64,000 bases of DNA from Alkalibacillus aidingensis (GTDB lineage Bacteria > Bacillota > Bacilli > Bacillales > Alkalibacillaceae). Numbering within the stretch: position 1 is the first letter of the stretch; each line of letters opens with the position of its first letter. A program made the position numbers and the translations under genes. Location of the stretch: contig NZ_JABXWU010000009.1 of NCBI RefSeq assembly GCF_014595945.1, positions 1 through 64,000 of the forward strand. Direction: 5' to 3'. This document shows, piece by piece, positions 18,682-27,451 of the stretch. Below the pieces are notes generated by a model, which was given only the letters and a program-made list of their open reading frames with translations, ran no database searches and was not told where the DNA came from.

Positions 18682-19020
18682 TTATGTTTTTGGTAGTTTT
18701 CGCTCTAACTTCACCCAACTCATCAAGCGATAAAATGGATAGATTAAACAAAGAATGTAAGCAAGAGCCGGTACTTCTAAGAATACTAAAAAGAAGACAA
18801 TCATTAATAGAAAGATTGCTGTCATCACATTAGCGTAACGGCCATTAAACGGCATGGCATCGAAAAACATTGACGCACGTTCCTTCTTTTCCTCAAGGTG
18901 CTTTTTAAAACATTTTTCATGAAATGGCTTAACCGTCATCTTAATATTGGCTACAACTAAATCTGAACGGTCTGTAATTTCCTTTTCACAGCGATAACAT
19001 GTCATTTTTTTCTTCCCCAT
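18682..19020 (-). CDS. Uncharacterised zinc-ribbon membrane protein (paralogue A)
   Basis: A 112-residue protein. It starts with CYRCEK and has a further Cys/His group (HEKCFKKH), likely a zinc-binding head; then the motif PFNGRYANVMTA, two membrane helices (about 67-85 and 87-103) and a basic end LERKLP. I do not recognise a named family. The same plan is in the 62274-62609 gene, so the pair are paralogues. GGAGGAGCAAG precedes the ATG. Confidence 0.75.
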   Translation of the reverse strand: MGKKKMTCYRCEKEITDRSDLVVANIKMTVKPFHEKCFKKHLEEKKERASMFFDAMPFNGRYANVMTAIFLLMIVFFLVFLEVPALAYILCLIYPFYRLMSWVKLERKLPKT

Positions 19021-19123
19021 CTTGCTCCTCCATCTCTATATTCATAGGCATATCTATTGAATTTTTAGCGTAAATCTAAAACAATTATAATCATCATAAC
19101 TTATTTATAGAAAGGTGTCGAAT

Positions 19124-20122
19124 ATGACTTTACAACTAAGTGTGTTAGACCAATCCCCGTTACTATATAATCAAACACCTAAAGATGCCTTATCACAAAC
19201 TATTCAATTAGCCAAACATGTTGACCGATTAGGATATAAACGTTTTTGGATGAGTGAACACCATAGTACTCGAAGCTTAGCAGGTTCTGCTCCTGAGATC
19301 TTAGTTTCTTCTGTTGCCGCACAGACCAATCGAATTCGGGTGGGAACAGGTGGGATACTTCTCCCTCATTATAGCCCATTTAAAGTGGCAGAAGCTTTTA
19401 GAGTCTTAGAAGGCTTGTACCCAGGTCGAATCGATTTAGGGATTGGCCGCGCACCAGGTGGAATGCCGGGCGTTAATTATGCACTTAACCGTGGCCAATA
19501 TCCTGATGTCCAAAATTATCCACAACAAGCGGCTAACTTAATTGATTATATTTTAGGTAATGACCCTGAAGGCTATCAAGTTCAAGCGACACCGATGACA
19601 GATACAACTCCTCCTGTTTGGATGCTAGGGTCTAGTGGAGCAAGTGCTAATGTGGCCGGCGAACTCGGTACATCTTATACATTCGCACAGTTTATTAATG
19701 GAAATGGTGGACCTGCTGCTATTGATCGCTACTATGACAGCTTTATCCCTTCACCATTACAAAGTGAACCAGAAGCAAGTATGGCTGTCTTTGTCGTTGT
19801 CGGTAAAACGGAAGAAGAAGCTGAATATTATGCATCTAGCTTAGACCTTGCTTTATTAATGATTGAACAAGGGCAAATTCGCGAATACTTCCCTAGTCCT
19901 GAAGAGGCTAGTCAGATGACTTTCAACCATTTTGAGCAAAAACATATCATGGAAAATCGCAAACGAATGATCGTTGGTGATGTGAGTAGTGTTAAGCAAC
20001 AGCTAGAACATATGGCCCAAGAGTTTAACGTCAATGAAGTGATTATTAACACCATTGTATCACCATTTGAAAAACGTCTTGAATCTTATGATCTATTAGC
20101 GAAAGCTTTTAAATTATCTTAA
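19124..20122 (+). CDS. LLM-class flavin-dependent oxidoreductase
   Basis: A 333-residue bacterial-luciferase-like (TIM barrel) protein with family motifs LSVLDQSP at the N-terminus, RFWMSEHHS, RVGTGGILLPHYSP and RIDLGIGRAPGG. Members use FMNH2 or F420; this type is close to the YhbW/MsnO3 group. The start is ATG 19124, preceded by AAAGGTG; a GTG at 19115 overlaps that site. It is followed by the VOC-type gene 16 bp later, so they probably share a transcript. Confidence 0.88.
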   Translation: MTLQLSVLDQSPLLYNQTPKDALSQTIQLAKHVDRLGYKRFWMSEHHSTRSLAGSAPEILVSSVAAQTNRIRVGTGGILLPHYSPFKVAEAFRVLEGLYPGRIDLGIGRAPGGMPGVNYALNRGQYPDVQNYPQQAANLIDYILGNDPEGYQVQATPMTDTTPPVWMLGSSGASANVAGELGTSYTFAQFINGNGGPAAIDRYYDSFIPSPLQSEPEASMAVFVVVGKTEEEAEYYASSLDLALLMIEQGQIREYFPSPEEASQMTFNHFEQKHIMENRKRMIVGDVSSVKQQLEHMAQEFNVNEVIINTIVSPFEKRLESYDLLAKAFKLS

Positions 20123-20137
20123 AAGGAGGATTTTGAG

Positions 20138-20812
20138 ATGATTGCATTTGATCATTTAGTCATTTATTCAAGCGACCCAGAGCAACACCAGAGTATATTT
20201 TCTTCCTTTCACAATCAAGTTGGTGTAGAAGGTGGACACCATGAAAATTGGGGGACGTTTAACTACCTAGCTTTCATGAAAAACAACAGCTACATCGAGT
20301 GGATTGGTGTTGACGACGATCAGAAAGCAAGTGAGTCAGATAACCCACTCATTCAACACACCTACTACGCTAAAGAACGGCAATTAGAAGGGCCAATTCA
20401 ATTCGCCTTAAGAGTAGAAAACCTTCAAGAGAGAATCGATTACTTTAACCAAGAAGGGATTGAATATGAAGGACCATTTCCAGGCAGCCGTAAAAAACCA
20501 GACGGGACGACTTTGGCGTGGAAAATGTTATTTCCGAAATACGACGTCACCGGAACTCCACTGCCATTTTTACTCGAGTGGAGTGGTGACGGGAATGTGC
20601 CAACAGATGAGAATCTAATTAACCCAGTTAATTTTTCAATGCTGGAACTAGGTGTACCTAACCCAGAAGAATACATTAAACAAATAGAAAGAATATATCA
20701 ATTATCACTGGGTGAAAATCTATCATTTCAACTTGAAAATGGTACTATTAAGATTACACATGGAAATCACTTAAAAGCTTCATTTGAACATATTACGTTT
20801 AAATCAAAGTAG
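20138..20812 (+). CDS. VOC/glyoxalase-like domain protein
   Basis: A 224-residue protein of the glyoxalase-like (PF13468-type) group: starts with AFDHLVIYSSDP and has the central GPFPGSRKKPDGTTLAWKMLFP motif. These proteins bind a metal or small ligand; the reaction is not known. AAAAGGAGG is well placed before the ATG. It is in an apparent operon with the flavin monooxygenase and the deacetylase. Confidence 0.8.
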   Translation: MIAFDHLVIYSSDPEQHQSIFSSFHNQVGVEGGHHENWGTFNYLAFMKNNSYIEWIGVDDDQKASESDNPLIQHTYYAKERQLEGPIQFALRVENLQERIDYFNQEGIEYEGPFPGSRKKPDGTTLAWKMLFPKYDVTGTPLPFLLEWSGDGNVPTDENLINPVNFSMLELGVPNPEEYIKQIERIYQLSLGENLSFQLENGTIKITHGNHLKASFEHITFKSK

Positions 20813-20819
20813 GGATTGT

Positions 20820-21683
20820 ATGAAATTTAATTTACGCTTTACCGTAATCATCGCACTAATCACGATGGCAGCTTGTACTGAAGTTAATGAGGATAGGACC
20901 TTCAGTTCAAAACAGCATGACCACTTCCATTCACCCATAGCTAAACACTCCATCACTTTAGATGAGATTCATCAACAAATTCTCCACGAGATCAATCCTA
21001 CTCATTACCCTGCAACTAGTCAGGAGTGGGGTGAATTTGTAACAGGTGTTAAAACACAACTAGATACGGACGAACAAGTGATTGCACTTACTTTCGATGC
21101 TTGTGGTGGTCCTTATGGTCGAGAGGTTGATGATCAATTAGTCGATTACTTAATTGAACATGACATTGCTGCTACTTTCTTTATTAATAAGGACTGGATC
21201 GAACATAACGAGTCATTATTTCTAGAGCTAACAGACAACCCTCTTTTCCAAATTGAAAATCACGGAACTGAACATCTGCCCTTATCGATTGAGGGGCAGT
21301 CGGCATGGGGAATTGAAGGAACACAAAGTCGTAATGAAGTCATTAAAGAAGTGGTGACCAATCATCAATATATTGATCAACTCACTGGTCAAGAACCTAC
21401 CTTATTCCGATCAGGAACAGCTCACTACGATGAAGTAGCTGTTCAGATGGTTCAAGATATGGGTTTAGAAGCGGTAAACTATGATGTTTTAGGGGATGCA
21501 GGAGGCACTTTTTCTAAAGACCAAGTCGTTCATTCTCTACTTCAGGCAAAACCGGGTTCGATCGCCTTACTCCATATGAACCAACCAACTAGTGATACAG
21601 CAGAAGGGGTGATTGAAGCTATTCCTGAATTACTTGATGATGGCTTTGAGTTTGTGCAGTTACAAGATTATGAATTAAGATGA
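20820..21683 (+). CDS. Polysaccharide deacetylase-family lipoprotein
   Basis: A 287-residue lipoprotein (signal peptide ending TMAAC at residues 14-18) with a NodB-type domain. Motif 1 reads LTFDACGGPYG, motif 2 is HGTEHLP (both histidines present) and motif 3 is LFRSGTAHYD. The canonical second aspartate of TFDD, a metal ligand in NodB enzymes, is replaced by alanine. The start is ATG 20820; a frame open from 20784 would overlap the previous gene and has no site. Confidence 0.82.
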   Translation: MKFNLRFTVIIALITMAACTEVNEDRTFSSKQHDHFHSPIAKHSITLDEIHQQILHEINPTHYPATSQEWGEFVTGVKTQLDTDEQVIALTFDACGGPYGREVDDQLVDYLIEHDIAATFFINKDWIEHNESLFLELTDNPLFQIENHGTEHLPLSIEGQSAWGIEGTQSRNEVIKEVVTNHQYIDQLTGQEPTLFRSGTAHYDEVAVQMVQDMGLEAVNYDVLGDAGGTFSKDQVVHSLLQAKPGSIALLHMNQPTSDTAEGVIEAIPELLDDGFEFVQLQDYELR

Positions 21684-21716
21684 AAGCTTACACATAGGTA
21701 CAGTGTAAGCTTTTTT
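21683..21716 (+). terminator. Intrinsic terminator after the deacetylase gene
   Basis: Stem AAAGCTTACAC / GTGTAAGCTTT with a 9-base loop, ending in TTTTTT. It begins inside the stop codon region and runs straight into the first 20-bp repeat array. Confidence 0.88.
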
Positions 21717-21718
21717 AA

Positions 21719-21838
21719 TTAACCGTATTTTGTAGATTTTAACCGTAAATTTCTTGAATTAACTGTATTTTATCCAAATTAACCGTATTTCTGAAATTTT
21801 AACTGAAAACCTCAAAAATTAACCATAAAACTTATTTC
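21719..21838 (+). repeat. Array A: six 20-bp units, TTAACCGTATTT core
   Basis: TTAACC or TTAACT recurs at 21719, 21739, 21759, 21779, 21799 and 21819, an exact 20-bp spacing. The first 12 or so bases of each unit are conserved and the last 6-8 vary but remain AT-rich. The later units are more diverged. The array follows the deacetylase terminator directly and ends about 95 bp before pepF. A sister array is at 54944-55063. Confidence 0.93.
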
Positions 21839-21933
21839 ACCAATCGAAATATTCTTTATCCGAAGTAATAAATGTGCTATACTATCGTATATATTATTAT
21901 GAAAATTTTGAAATAATTTTAGGAGGATTTTAA

Positions 21934-23730
21934 ATGACAAAAACAAGCTATCCAATTGTTTGGGATCTCGATGTCTTCTTTAAAGGTGGAAGTGAATCAG
22001 AAGAATTGCGTCGTCACCTTGATGAAACGAAAGAACGTCTAGCTACATATGCCGATAAGCTTCAACAGTTTACCACTCCTACTTCTAGTGGACAAGCCGA
22101 TGAAGTCGCTAACTTAATTGAAGAAGGATCTGACATTTCATTTCACATTCGTCAAGCTGGTGCGTTCGTCAGTTGCCTTGAAGCACAAGACATGAGTGAT
22201 GCGAAAGCAAGTGCTTTACGTAGTGAAATCACAGAGCTATCTGCTTCTTACGGTTCTGCTTTTAACGCATTCAAGCAAAAGCTTTCAAAAGCAGAAGAAA
22301 ATGTATGGGAAGCGATCGTAAACCATGAGAAGTTAAGCGAACTTTCATTTGTTTTAAATGAGTGGCGTGACTCTGCAAAAGAACAGCTGTCAGAAGATGA
22401 AGAAGCACTCATTTCCGCTTTATCTGTTGATGGTTATCATGCTTGGGGACAAATGTATAACACGATTGTTGGTGGCATGACCGTTAACGTAACAGTTGAT
22501 GGTGAGGAAAAAGAATTATCTGTCGGACAAGCTAATAACCTCCTATCCCATGAGAACCCTGAAGTGCGTAAAGACGTTTACGAAAAACTAGAAGCCGCTT
22601 GGAAAGAAAAAGAGTCTCTTTTCGCTAATACACTAAACCATTTAGCTGGTTTCAGACTTAACACTTATAAAAAACGTGGTTGGGACAATGTGCTAAAAGA
22701 GCCACTTGATATTAACCGTATGGAGCAAGATACTCTAGATGCGATGTGGGGTGCGATTACGAAGCATAAACAGCCGTTTGTTGACTTCTTATATCGTAAA
22801 GCTGAGTTACTTGGTAAGGACAAATTAGAATGGTATGACTTAGGCGCACCGACACAGAAAAATAACCAGAAACTTTCTTATGACGAAGGAGCTAGCTTTA
22901 TCCTAAAGCATTTTGAACAGTTTAGTCCAAAAATGGCTGAGTTCTCAAAAACAGCTTTTGAGGATGCTTGGATCGAAGCAGAAGATCGCCCTGGTAAGCG
23001 CCCTGGTGGTTTCTGTACAAGCTTTCCATTAAGTGAACAGTCTCGTATTTTTATGACATATAGTGGTTCAATGTCGAACGTGGCAACACTTGCACATGAG
23101 TTAGGGCACGCTTTTCACTCCTATGCGTTAAAGCCAGTCCACCCACTTAACCGTCGTTACGCGATGAACGTGGCGGAAACAGCTTCAACCTTTGCTGAGA
23201 TGATTGTTGCGGATGCATCAGTTAAAGAAGCAGAAACAGAAGAAGATAAGATTGCGCTTTTAGAAGATAAACTACAGCGTAGCGTGGCATTCTTTATGAA
23301 CATCCACTCACGCTTTTTATTCGAAACTCGCTTCTATGAAGAGCGTAAAAATGGCTTTGTTCCAGCAAGTCGCTTAAATGAGTTAACCGACGAAGCGCAG
23401 CGTGAAGCTTACTGTGACGCCGTTAATTCAACGAGCCCAAGCTATTGGTCTAATAAATTACACTTCCATATTACAGGGGTTCCGTTTTACAACTTCCCGT
23501 ACACATTTGGTTACTTGTTCTCACTAAGCATTTATGCCAAAGCGTTAGAGGAAGGTACTAGCTATGAGGATAAATACATCGCCCTTCTTCAAGATACTGC
23601 AAGAATGTCTGTTGAAGACCTGGCGAAGAAACACTTAGATGAAGACATTACCAAAGAGTCCTTCTGGGAAAAAGGAATCGAGCTTTGCAAAAAAGATGTT
23701 GAAGAATACCTACAATTAACTAGCAAATAA
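21934..23730 (+). CDS. pepF: Oligoendopeptidase F (M3 family)
   Basis: A 598-residue zinc metallopeptidase. The M3 motif is HELGHAFHS (about residue 389) with the third ligand Glu in NVAETASTFAEM. It degrades short peptides in the cytoplasm; there is no signal peptide. The length matches the PepF family. TTAGGAGG precedes the ATG, and the gene has its own promoter region and terminator. Confidence 0.95.
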   Translation: MTKTSYPIVWDLDVFFKGGSESEELRRHLDETKERLATYADKLQQFTTPTSSGQADEVANLIEEGSDISFHIRQAGAFVSCLEAQDMSDAKASALRSEITELSASYGSAFNAFKQKLSKAEENVWEAIVNHEKLSELSFVLNEWRDSAKEQLSEDEEALISALSVDGYHAWGQMYNTIVGGMTVNVTVDGEEKELSVGQANNLLSHENPEVRKDVYEKLEAAWKEKESLFANTLNHLAGFRLNTYKKRGWDNVLKEPLDINRMEQDTLDAMWGAITKHKQPFVDFLYRKAELLGKDKLEWYDLGAPTQKNNQKLSYDEGASFILKHFEQFSPKMAEFSKTAFEDAWIEAEDRPGKRPGGFCTSFPLSEQSRIFMTYSGSMSNVATLAHELGHAFHSYALKPVHPLNRRYAMNVAETASTFAEMIVADASVKEAETEEDKIALLEDKLQRSVAFFMNIHSRFLFETRFYEERKNGFVPASRLNELTDEAQREAYCDAVNSTSPSYWSNKLHFHITGVPFYNFPYTFGYLFSLSIYAKALEEGTSYEDKYIALLQDTARMSVEDLAKKHLDEDITKESFWEKGIELCKKDVEEYLQLTSK

Positions 23731-23773
23731 ATTTCTAGGAGGCCAACGCGCAGAAGCCTTCTAAAAGAAAAAT

Positions 23774-23812
23774 AAGACCAGTCAGGATTGATTGCACCTG
23801 ACTGGTCTTTTG
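23774..23812 (+). terminator. Intrinsic terminator after pepF
   Basis: A 13-bp perfect stem AAGACCAGTCAGG / CCTGACTGGTCTT with a 10-base loop and T-rich tail. Confidence 0.9.
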
Positions 23813-23924
23813 TATTTTGTTGATTTAGATTTAATTGATAGTCGTGTTCTCTTGGTTAACCGGTTTGCAGATGAATGTTGGAAAAGAAATTGACCTCTGT
23901 TATCAATCACCCTATTCATGAGTT

Positions 23925-24297
23925 GGATTCGGGAATAGAGACCCGTTATCTGTTCCAATTAAGTTGGTTGAGACCGAAATCTGGGAAGAGAATGCCCTTC
24001 TCTTTTCCCGGTTCACACGATTGGTAGCACCATCTGGGAATAGACTGTCGCTCTCTTTTACCACCTCAACCGATCACCAGCCCCATCCGGGAATAGACTG
24101 TCGCTCTCTTTTACCACCTCAACCGATCAGCAGCGTCATCCGGGAAAAGACTCCTCCTCTCTTTTCCCAGTTCAACCGATCATCAACTCCTTCTGGGAAA
24201 AGACCTACCTTTTTCTCTTCCCGCCTCAACCAATGACCAACGTCACCCTGGAAGAGAGACCACCCACCTCTTACCTCCCAGTTCAACTGAATCAACC
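23925..24297. repeat. Array C: about seven 53-bp hairpin units
   Basis: The anchor GGGAA(T/A/G)AGA occurs at about 23931, 23983, 24036, 24089, 24142, 24195 and 24249, a 52-54 bp spacing. Several units pair the anchor with a downstream TCTTTTCCC, for example a perfect 9-bp stem in the unit at 24142. The linker TTCAACCGATCA is conserved between hairpins. It lies between the convergent pepF and acetyltransferase genes. Frames open across it are by-products of the repeat. Confidence 0.9.
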
Positions 24298-24304
24298 ACA
24301 TTTT

Positions 24305-24811
24305 CTATGAATGGCTCATAACTTTCTTCTCATAATAATAAAAAGGCTGTTTAAAATCGCCATGTCTCTGTTTGTCGACCAAGGTGTACTCACCTTTTTC
24401 AAAAAGTCTAAGTGCAGCGGTATTTTCACCATTGGTATCTGTTCGAATATAGGAAACGCCTCGTTCAGCAGCAAGTTCCTCTGCAAATTGATAAAATGCT
24501 AAACCAATCCCCTGCATGCGGACATTTGGATCGACGGCTAAGCGTTTAATACATAAATAATCCGCTTCCTCTGACCAGTTAATTTCATCATATTCATGAT
24601 GGCCGTGGTCACTAATACAGGCAACGCCGACGACCTCCCCCTCATATTCATATACATATAGTTCATCCTGATTAAGATCCTCTTCATAATGCCTTTTCGT
24701 GGGATAGCTTTCTCCCCACTGGGTCATTCCAGCATTAGCCATTATGTCTTTTGCTTGATTGACCAATGCCTCTATCTGGTTCAAATCTGTATATGTAGCT
24801 TTTCTTATCAA
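24305..24811 (-). CDS. GNAT family N-acetyltransferase
   Basis: A 168-residue GNAT protein: N-terminal IRKATYTDLNQIEALV, acetyl-CoA loop VDPNVRMQGIGLAFYQFAEE, and C-terminal NTAALRLFEKGEYTLV. The substrate is unknown. I take TTG 24811 as the start because AGAGGTGAT is correctly spaced before it; an in-frame ATG at 24856 is upstream of that site. It diverges from cadC. Confidence 0.87.
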   Translation of the reverse strand: MIRKATYTDLNQIEALVNQAKDIMANAGMTQWGESYPTKRHYEEDLNQDELYVYEYEGEVVGVACISDHGHHEYDEINWSEEADYLCIKRLAVDPNVRMQGIGLAFYQFAEELAAERGVSYIRTDTNGENTAALRLFEKGEYTLVDKQRHGDFKQPFYYYEKKVMSHS

Positions 24812-24867
24812 GTTGATCACCTCTTCTTTAAAGCATTTTAAATAAATACATACCAAGAATCAATCAA

Positions 24868-24919
24868 TTGACATTCAAATATATCTTTGAATAAAATATA
24901 TTCAAACGAACTTTTGAAT
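24868..24919 (+). promoter_or_regulatory. cadCA promoter with twin CadC-type operators
   Basis: TTGACA at 24868-24873 and TAAAAT at 24892-24897 form a promoter with an 18-base spacer. Two identical inverted repeats ATTCAAA-N6-TTTGAAT lie at 24873-24892 (over the spacer) and 24900-24919 (over the start site), centres 27 bp apart. They resemble ArsR/CadC operators (TCAAAT...ATTTGA). Binding at either should block transcription until metal is present. Confidence 0.82.
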
Positions 24920-24935
24920 GAGAAAGTAGGTGTGA

Positions 24936-25301
24936 ATGGTGAAACTACCAAATTGTACGTCTGAAATCAGTGAAGAACGACTTCAATCTATATATACATC
25001 GGTTGAAAGTAAACCCACCCTAGAAATCGCCAAACTTTTTAAAGTTTTGGGCGACCCAACACGGGTGAAAATCGCACAGGCACTCCATCTAGAATCCGAA
25101 TTATGCGTTTGTGATGTTGCGGCAATTACTGAAACATCCGTCGCGTCTGCATCACATCATTTAAGAACTTTAAAAAAACATGGATTAACCAAAGTTAGAA
25201 AAGACGGGAAAAATGTCTATTACTCGTTAGATGACCATCATGTGCATAGCTTAATTACCATCGCCACGCTGCACCAGCAAGAACTGGAGGAGTCCCAATG
25301 A
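24936..25301 (+). CDS. cadC: CadC, ArsR/SmtB-family metal-responsive repressor
   Basis: A 121-residue winged-helix repressor. Two metal sites are visible: the alpha-3N thiolate site with Cys7, Cys57 and Cys59 (ELCVCD), and the alpha-5 zinc site Asp100, His102, His113, Glu116 (D-x-H-x10-H-x2-E). The plasmid pI258 CadC also has Cys11; here that position is Ile. It likely releases DNA on Cd, Pb or Zn. It overlaps cadA by 4 bp. Confidence 0.92.
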   Translation: MVKLPNCTSEISEERLQSIYTSVESKPTLEIAKLFKVLGDPTRVKIAQALHLESELCVCDVAAITETSVASASHHLRTLKKHGLTKVRKDGKNVYYSLDDHHVHSLITIATLHQQELEESQ

Positions 25302-27397
25302 GTCAGGAGACGTATTATGTTAAAGGAATGTCATGTACATCATGTGCGCAAACCTTTGAAAAGAACGTCAAAGATCTCCCAACTGTAGAAGATGCTGAAG
25401 TTAACTTTGGTGCCTCTAAAATAACGGTTTATGGGGGAGCATCTGTTGAACAAATCGAAAAGGCTGGCGCATTTGAGAACCTAACAGTTACTAAAGAGTA
25501 TGAAGCTCATGCAACTAAAAGTAAATGGTCGTTGATCCAAGCGAATTGGCACATCCTTTTATCTTTTGTGTTATTAAGTGTTGGCATCTATTTATTACTA
25601 ACGCTAGGAGATAGTCATCCACTCACGATTAGCATTTTTATCATTTCCATTGCTGTCGGTGGATATCACCTGATTCAGACTGGTTTAAAAAATTTAATTA
25701 AGTTCCGGTTTGACATGAAAACGTTAATGACGATTGCCGTCATTGGTGCTGCATTAATTGGCGAATGGGTCGAAGGTGCTGTAGTCGTGATTTTATTCGC
25801 CATTAGTGAAGCGCTTGAACGTTTTTCGATTGATCGTGCGCGTGCGTCCATTAAGTCGTTAATGGAGATTGCGCCAAATACTGCTAGAGTCATCAGACAA
25901 GGCGAGCACAAAGAAATTGACGTTTCTGATATTCATCTCAATGATACAGTCATCATTAAACCTGGGGAGAAAATCCCTGTTGACGGAACCGTTTTAAAAG
26001 GCTCTTCTGCCATTAACCAAGCGGCAATTACTGGCGAATCCGTCCCGGTTTTTAAAACGGATGGTGACGATGTATTTGCTGGAACGTTAAACGAAGAAGG
26101 CTACTTGGAGGTCAACGTAACTAAGTTGGCTGAAGAATCCACGCTAGCAAAAATAATTCACCTAGTTGAAGAAGCACAAAATGAAAAAGCACCAGCACAG
26201 CAATTCGTTGATCGCTTCGCCGCTTACTACACGCCACTTATTATGTTAATAGCATTAGGAGTAGCGACTGTTCCACCTATCTTTTTTGGATTAAGTTTTG
26301 AAACTTGGATTTATCAAGGATTAGCTGTTCTCGTTGTAGGTTGCCCCTGTGCGTTAGTAATCTCAACCCCTGTTGCCATTGTAACAGCCATCGGTAATGC
26401 AGCCAGAAATGGTGTATTAATTAAAGGCGGTGCTTATTTAGAAACACTAGGTGATATTAAAGCAATTGCGTTTGATAAGACCGGAACAATTACTCAAGGA
26501 ACCCCTGTTGTCACAAGCTATCAACTATTCGATACGAATACTGAGCCTGAAGAACTTTTCCAAAAAGCAAAGGCTTTAGAGGAAATGTCACAGCACCCAC
26601 TAGCTAAAGCGATTATTCAATATGCCGATCAGCATTTTAAGCAACCAGCAGCACTAGACGTTCAACATTTTCGTTCAATTACAGGGAAAGGAATCACCGG
26701 AACGATTGATGGGTCTACTTATCAGATTGGTAATCCATCTATGTATGAACAGCTAACTAGCAACATTGAATCTGCAGTTATACAATTACAACAAGCAGGT
26801 CAAACCGTGGTATTGGTAAGTCGGGATCATGAAATCATCGGCTTGATCGCTATTGCTGATGTCATCCGTCCAATGGCCAAAGAAATGATCGAGCAACTCA
26901 ACCAACTCAACATGAAGCAGACGGTATTGCTAACTGGTGACCACGAGCAAACGGCTCAATCAATTAGCGAACAAGTCGGGATTAAACATTACCTAGCTCA
27001 ATTATTACCAGAAGATAAACAACAACAAGTTAAAGGGTTAAAAAATCAATACGGCCAAATTGCCATGGTTGGTGATGGAGTTAATGACGCACCAGCCTTA
27101 GCATCATCTGACGTTGGAATTGCGATGGGAAGTGCAGGAACTGATACAGCCTTAGAAACAGCTGACATTGCACTAATGGGAGACGATTTAGCCAAACTTC
27201 CATTTACTGTCCGATTAAGTAGGCGCACATTAAATATTATTAAACAAAACATCGTCTTTGCACTCGGAACAAAGCTATTTGCACTACTACTTGTGATTCC
27301 AGGTTGGTTAACTTTATGGATTGCCATCCTAGCCGATATGGGTGCGACCTTATTAGTGACACTCAATGCCTTACGATTGTTAAAAGTTAAAGAATAA
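25298..27397 (+). CDS. cadA: CadA-type P1B ATPase (Cd/Zn/Pb/Co efflux)
   Basis: A 699-residue heavy-metal P-type ATPase: N-terminal HMA domain with GMSCTSC, about eight membrane helices, the CPC ion motif in VVGCPCALVIS, phosphorylation site DKTGT, TGDH hinge and GDGVNDAP. It pumps divalent soft metals out of the cell. It is translationally coupled to cadC and followed by a terminator. Confidence 0.95.
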   Translation: MSQETYYVKGMSCTSCAQTFEKNVKDLPTVEDAEVNFGASKITVYGGASVEQIEKAGAFENLTVTKEYEAHATKSKWSLIQANWHILLSFVLLSVGIYLLLTLGDSHPLTISIFIISIAVGGYHLIQTGLKNLIKFRFDMKTLMTIAVIGAALIGEWVEGAVVVILFAISEALERFSIDRARASIKSLMEIAPNTARVIRQGEHKEIDVSDIHLNDTVIIKPGEKIPVDGTVLKGSSAINQAAITGESVPVFKTDGDDVFAGTLNEEGYLEVNVTKLAEESTLAKIIHLVEEAQNEKAPAQQFVDRFAAYYTPLIMLIALGVATVPPIFFGLSFETWIYQGLAVLVVGCPCALVISTPVAIVTAIGNAARNGVLIKGGAYLETLGDIKAIAFDKTGTITQGTPVVTSYQLFDTNTEPEELFQKAKALEEMSQHPLAKAIIQYADQHFKQPAALDVQHFRSITGKGITGTIDGSTYQIGNPSMYEQLTSNIESAVIQLQQAGQTVVLVSRDHEIIGLIAIADVIRPMAKEMIEQLNQLNMKQTVLLTGDHEQTAQSISEQVGIKHYLAQLLPEDKQQQVKGLKNQYGQIAMVGDGVNDAPALASSDVGIAMGSAGTDTALETADIALMGDDLAKLPFTVRLSRRTLNIIKQNIVFALGTKLFALLLVIPGWLTLWIAILADMGATLLVTLNALRLLKVKE

Positions 27398-27404
27398 ATA
27401 ACAG

Positions 27405-27442
27405 AAAAGTATCGCCAACATTCAACATGGCGATACTTTTTT
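27405..27442. terminator. Terminator between cadA and hisC
   Basis: A 13-bp perfect stem AAAAGTATCGCCA / TGGCGATACTTTT with a 10-base loop, flanked by T- and A-runs; it can serve cadA and also the his operon from the other side. Confidence 0.88.
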
Positions 27443-27451
27443 ATTTAGTTT

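Noticed and set aside
21719-21838. Possible CRISPR array
   Set aside because: The repeat core is only 12-14 bases and the variable part 6-8 bases, the repeats are diverged, and no cas gene is in the window.
23964-24236. A 90-codon open frame on the plus strand and one opposite it
   Set aside because: Both run through the hairpin array C and have no start signals or similarity to known proteins.
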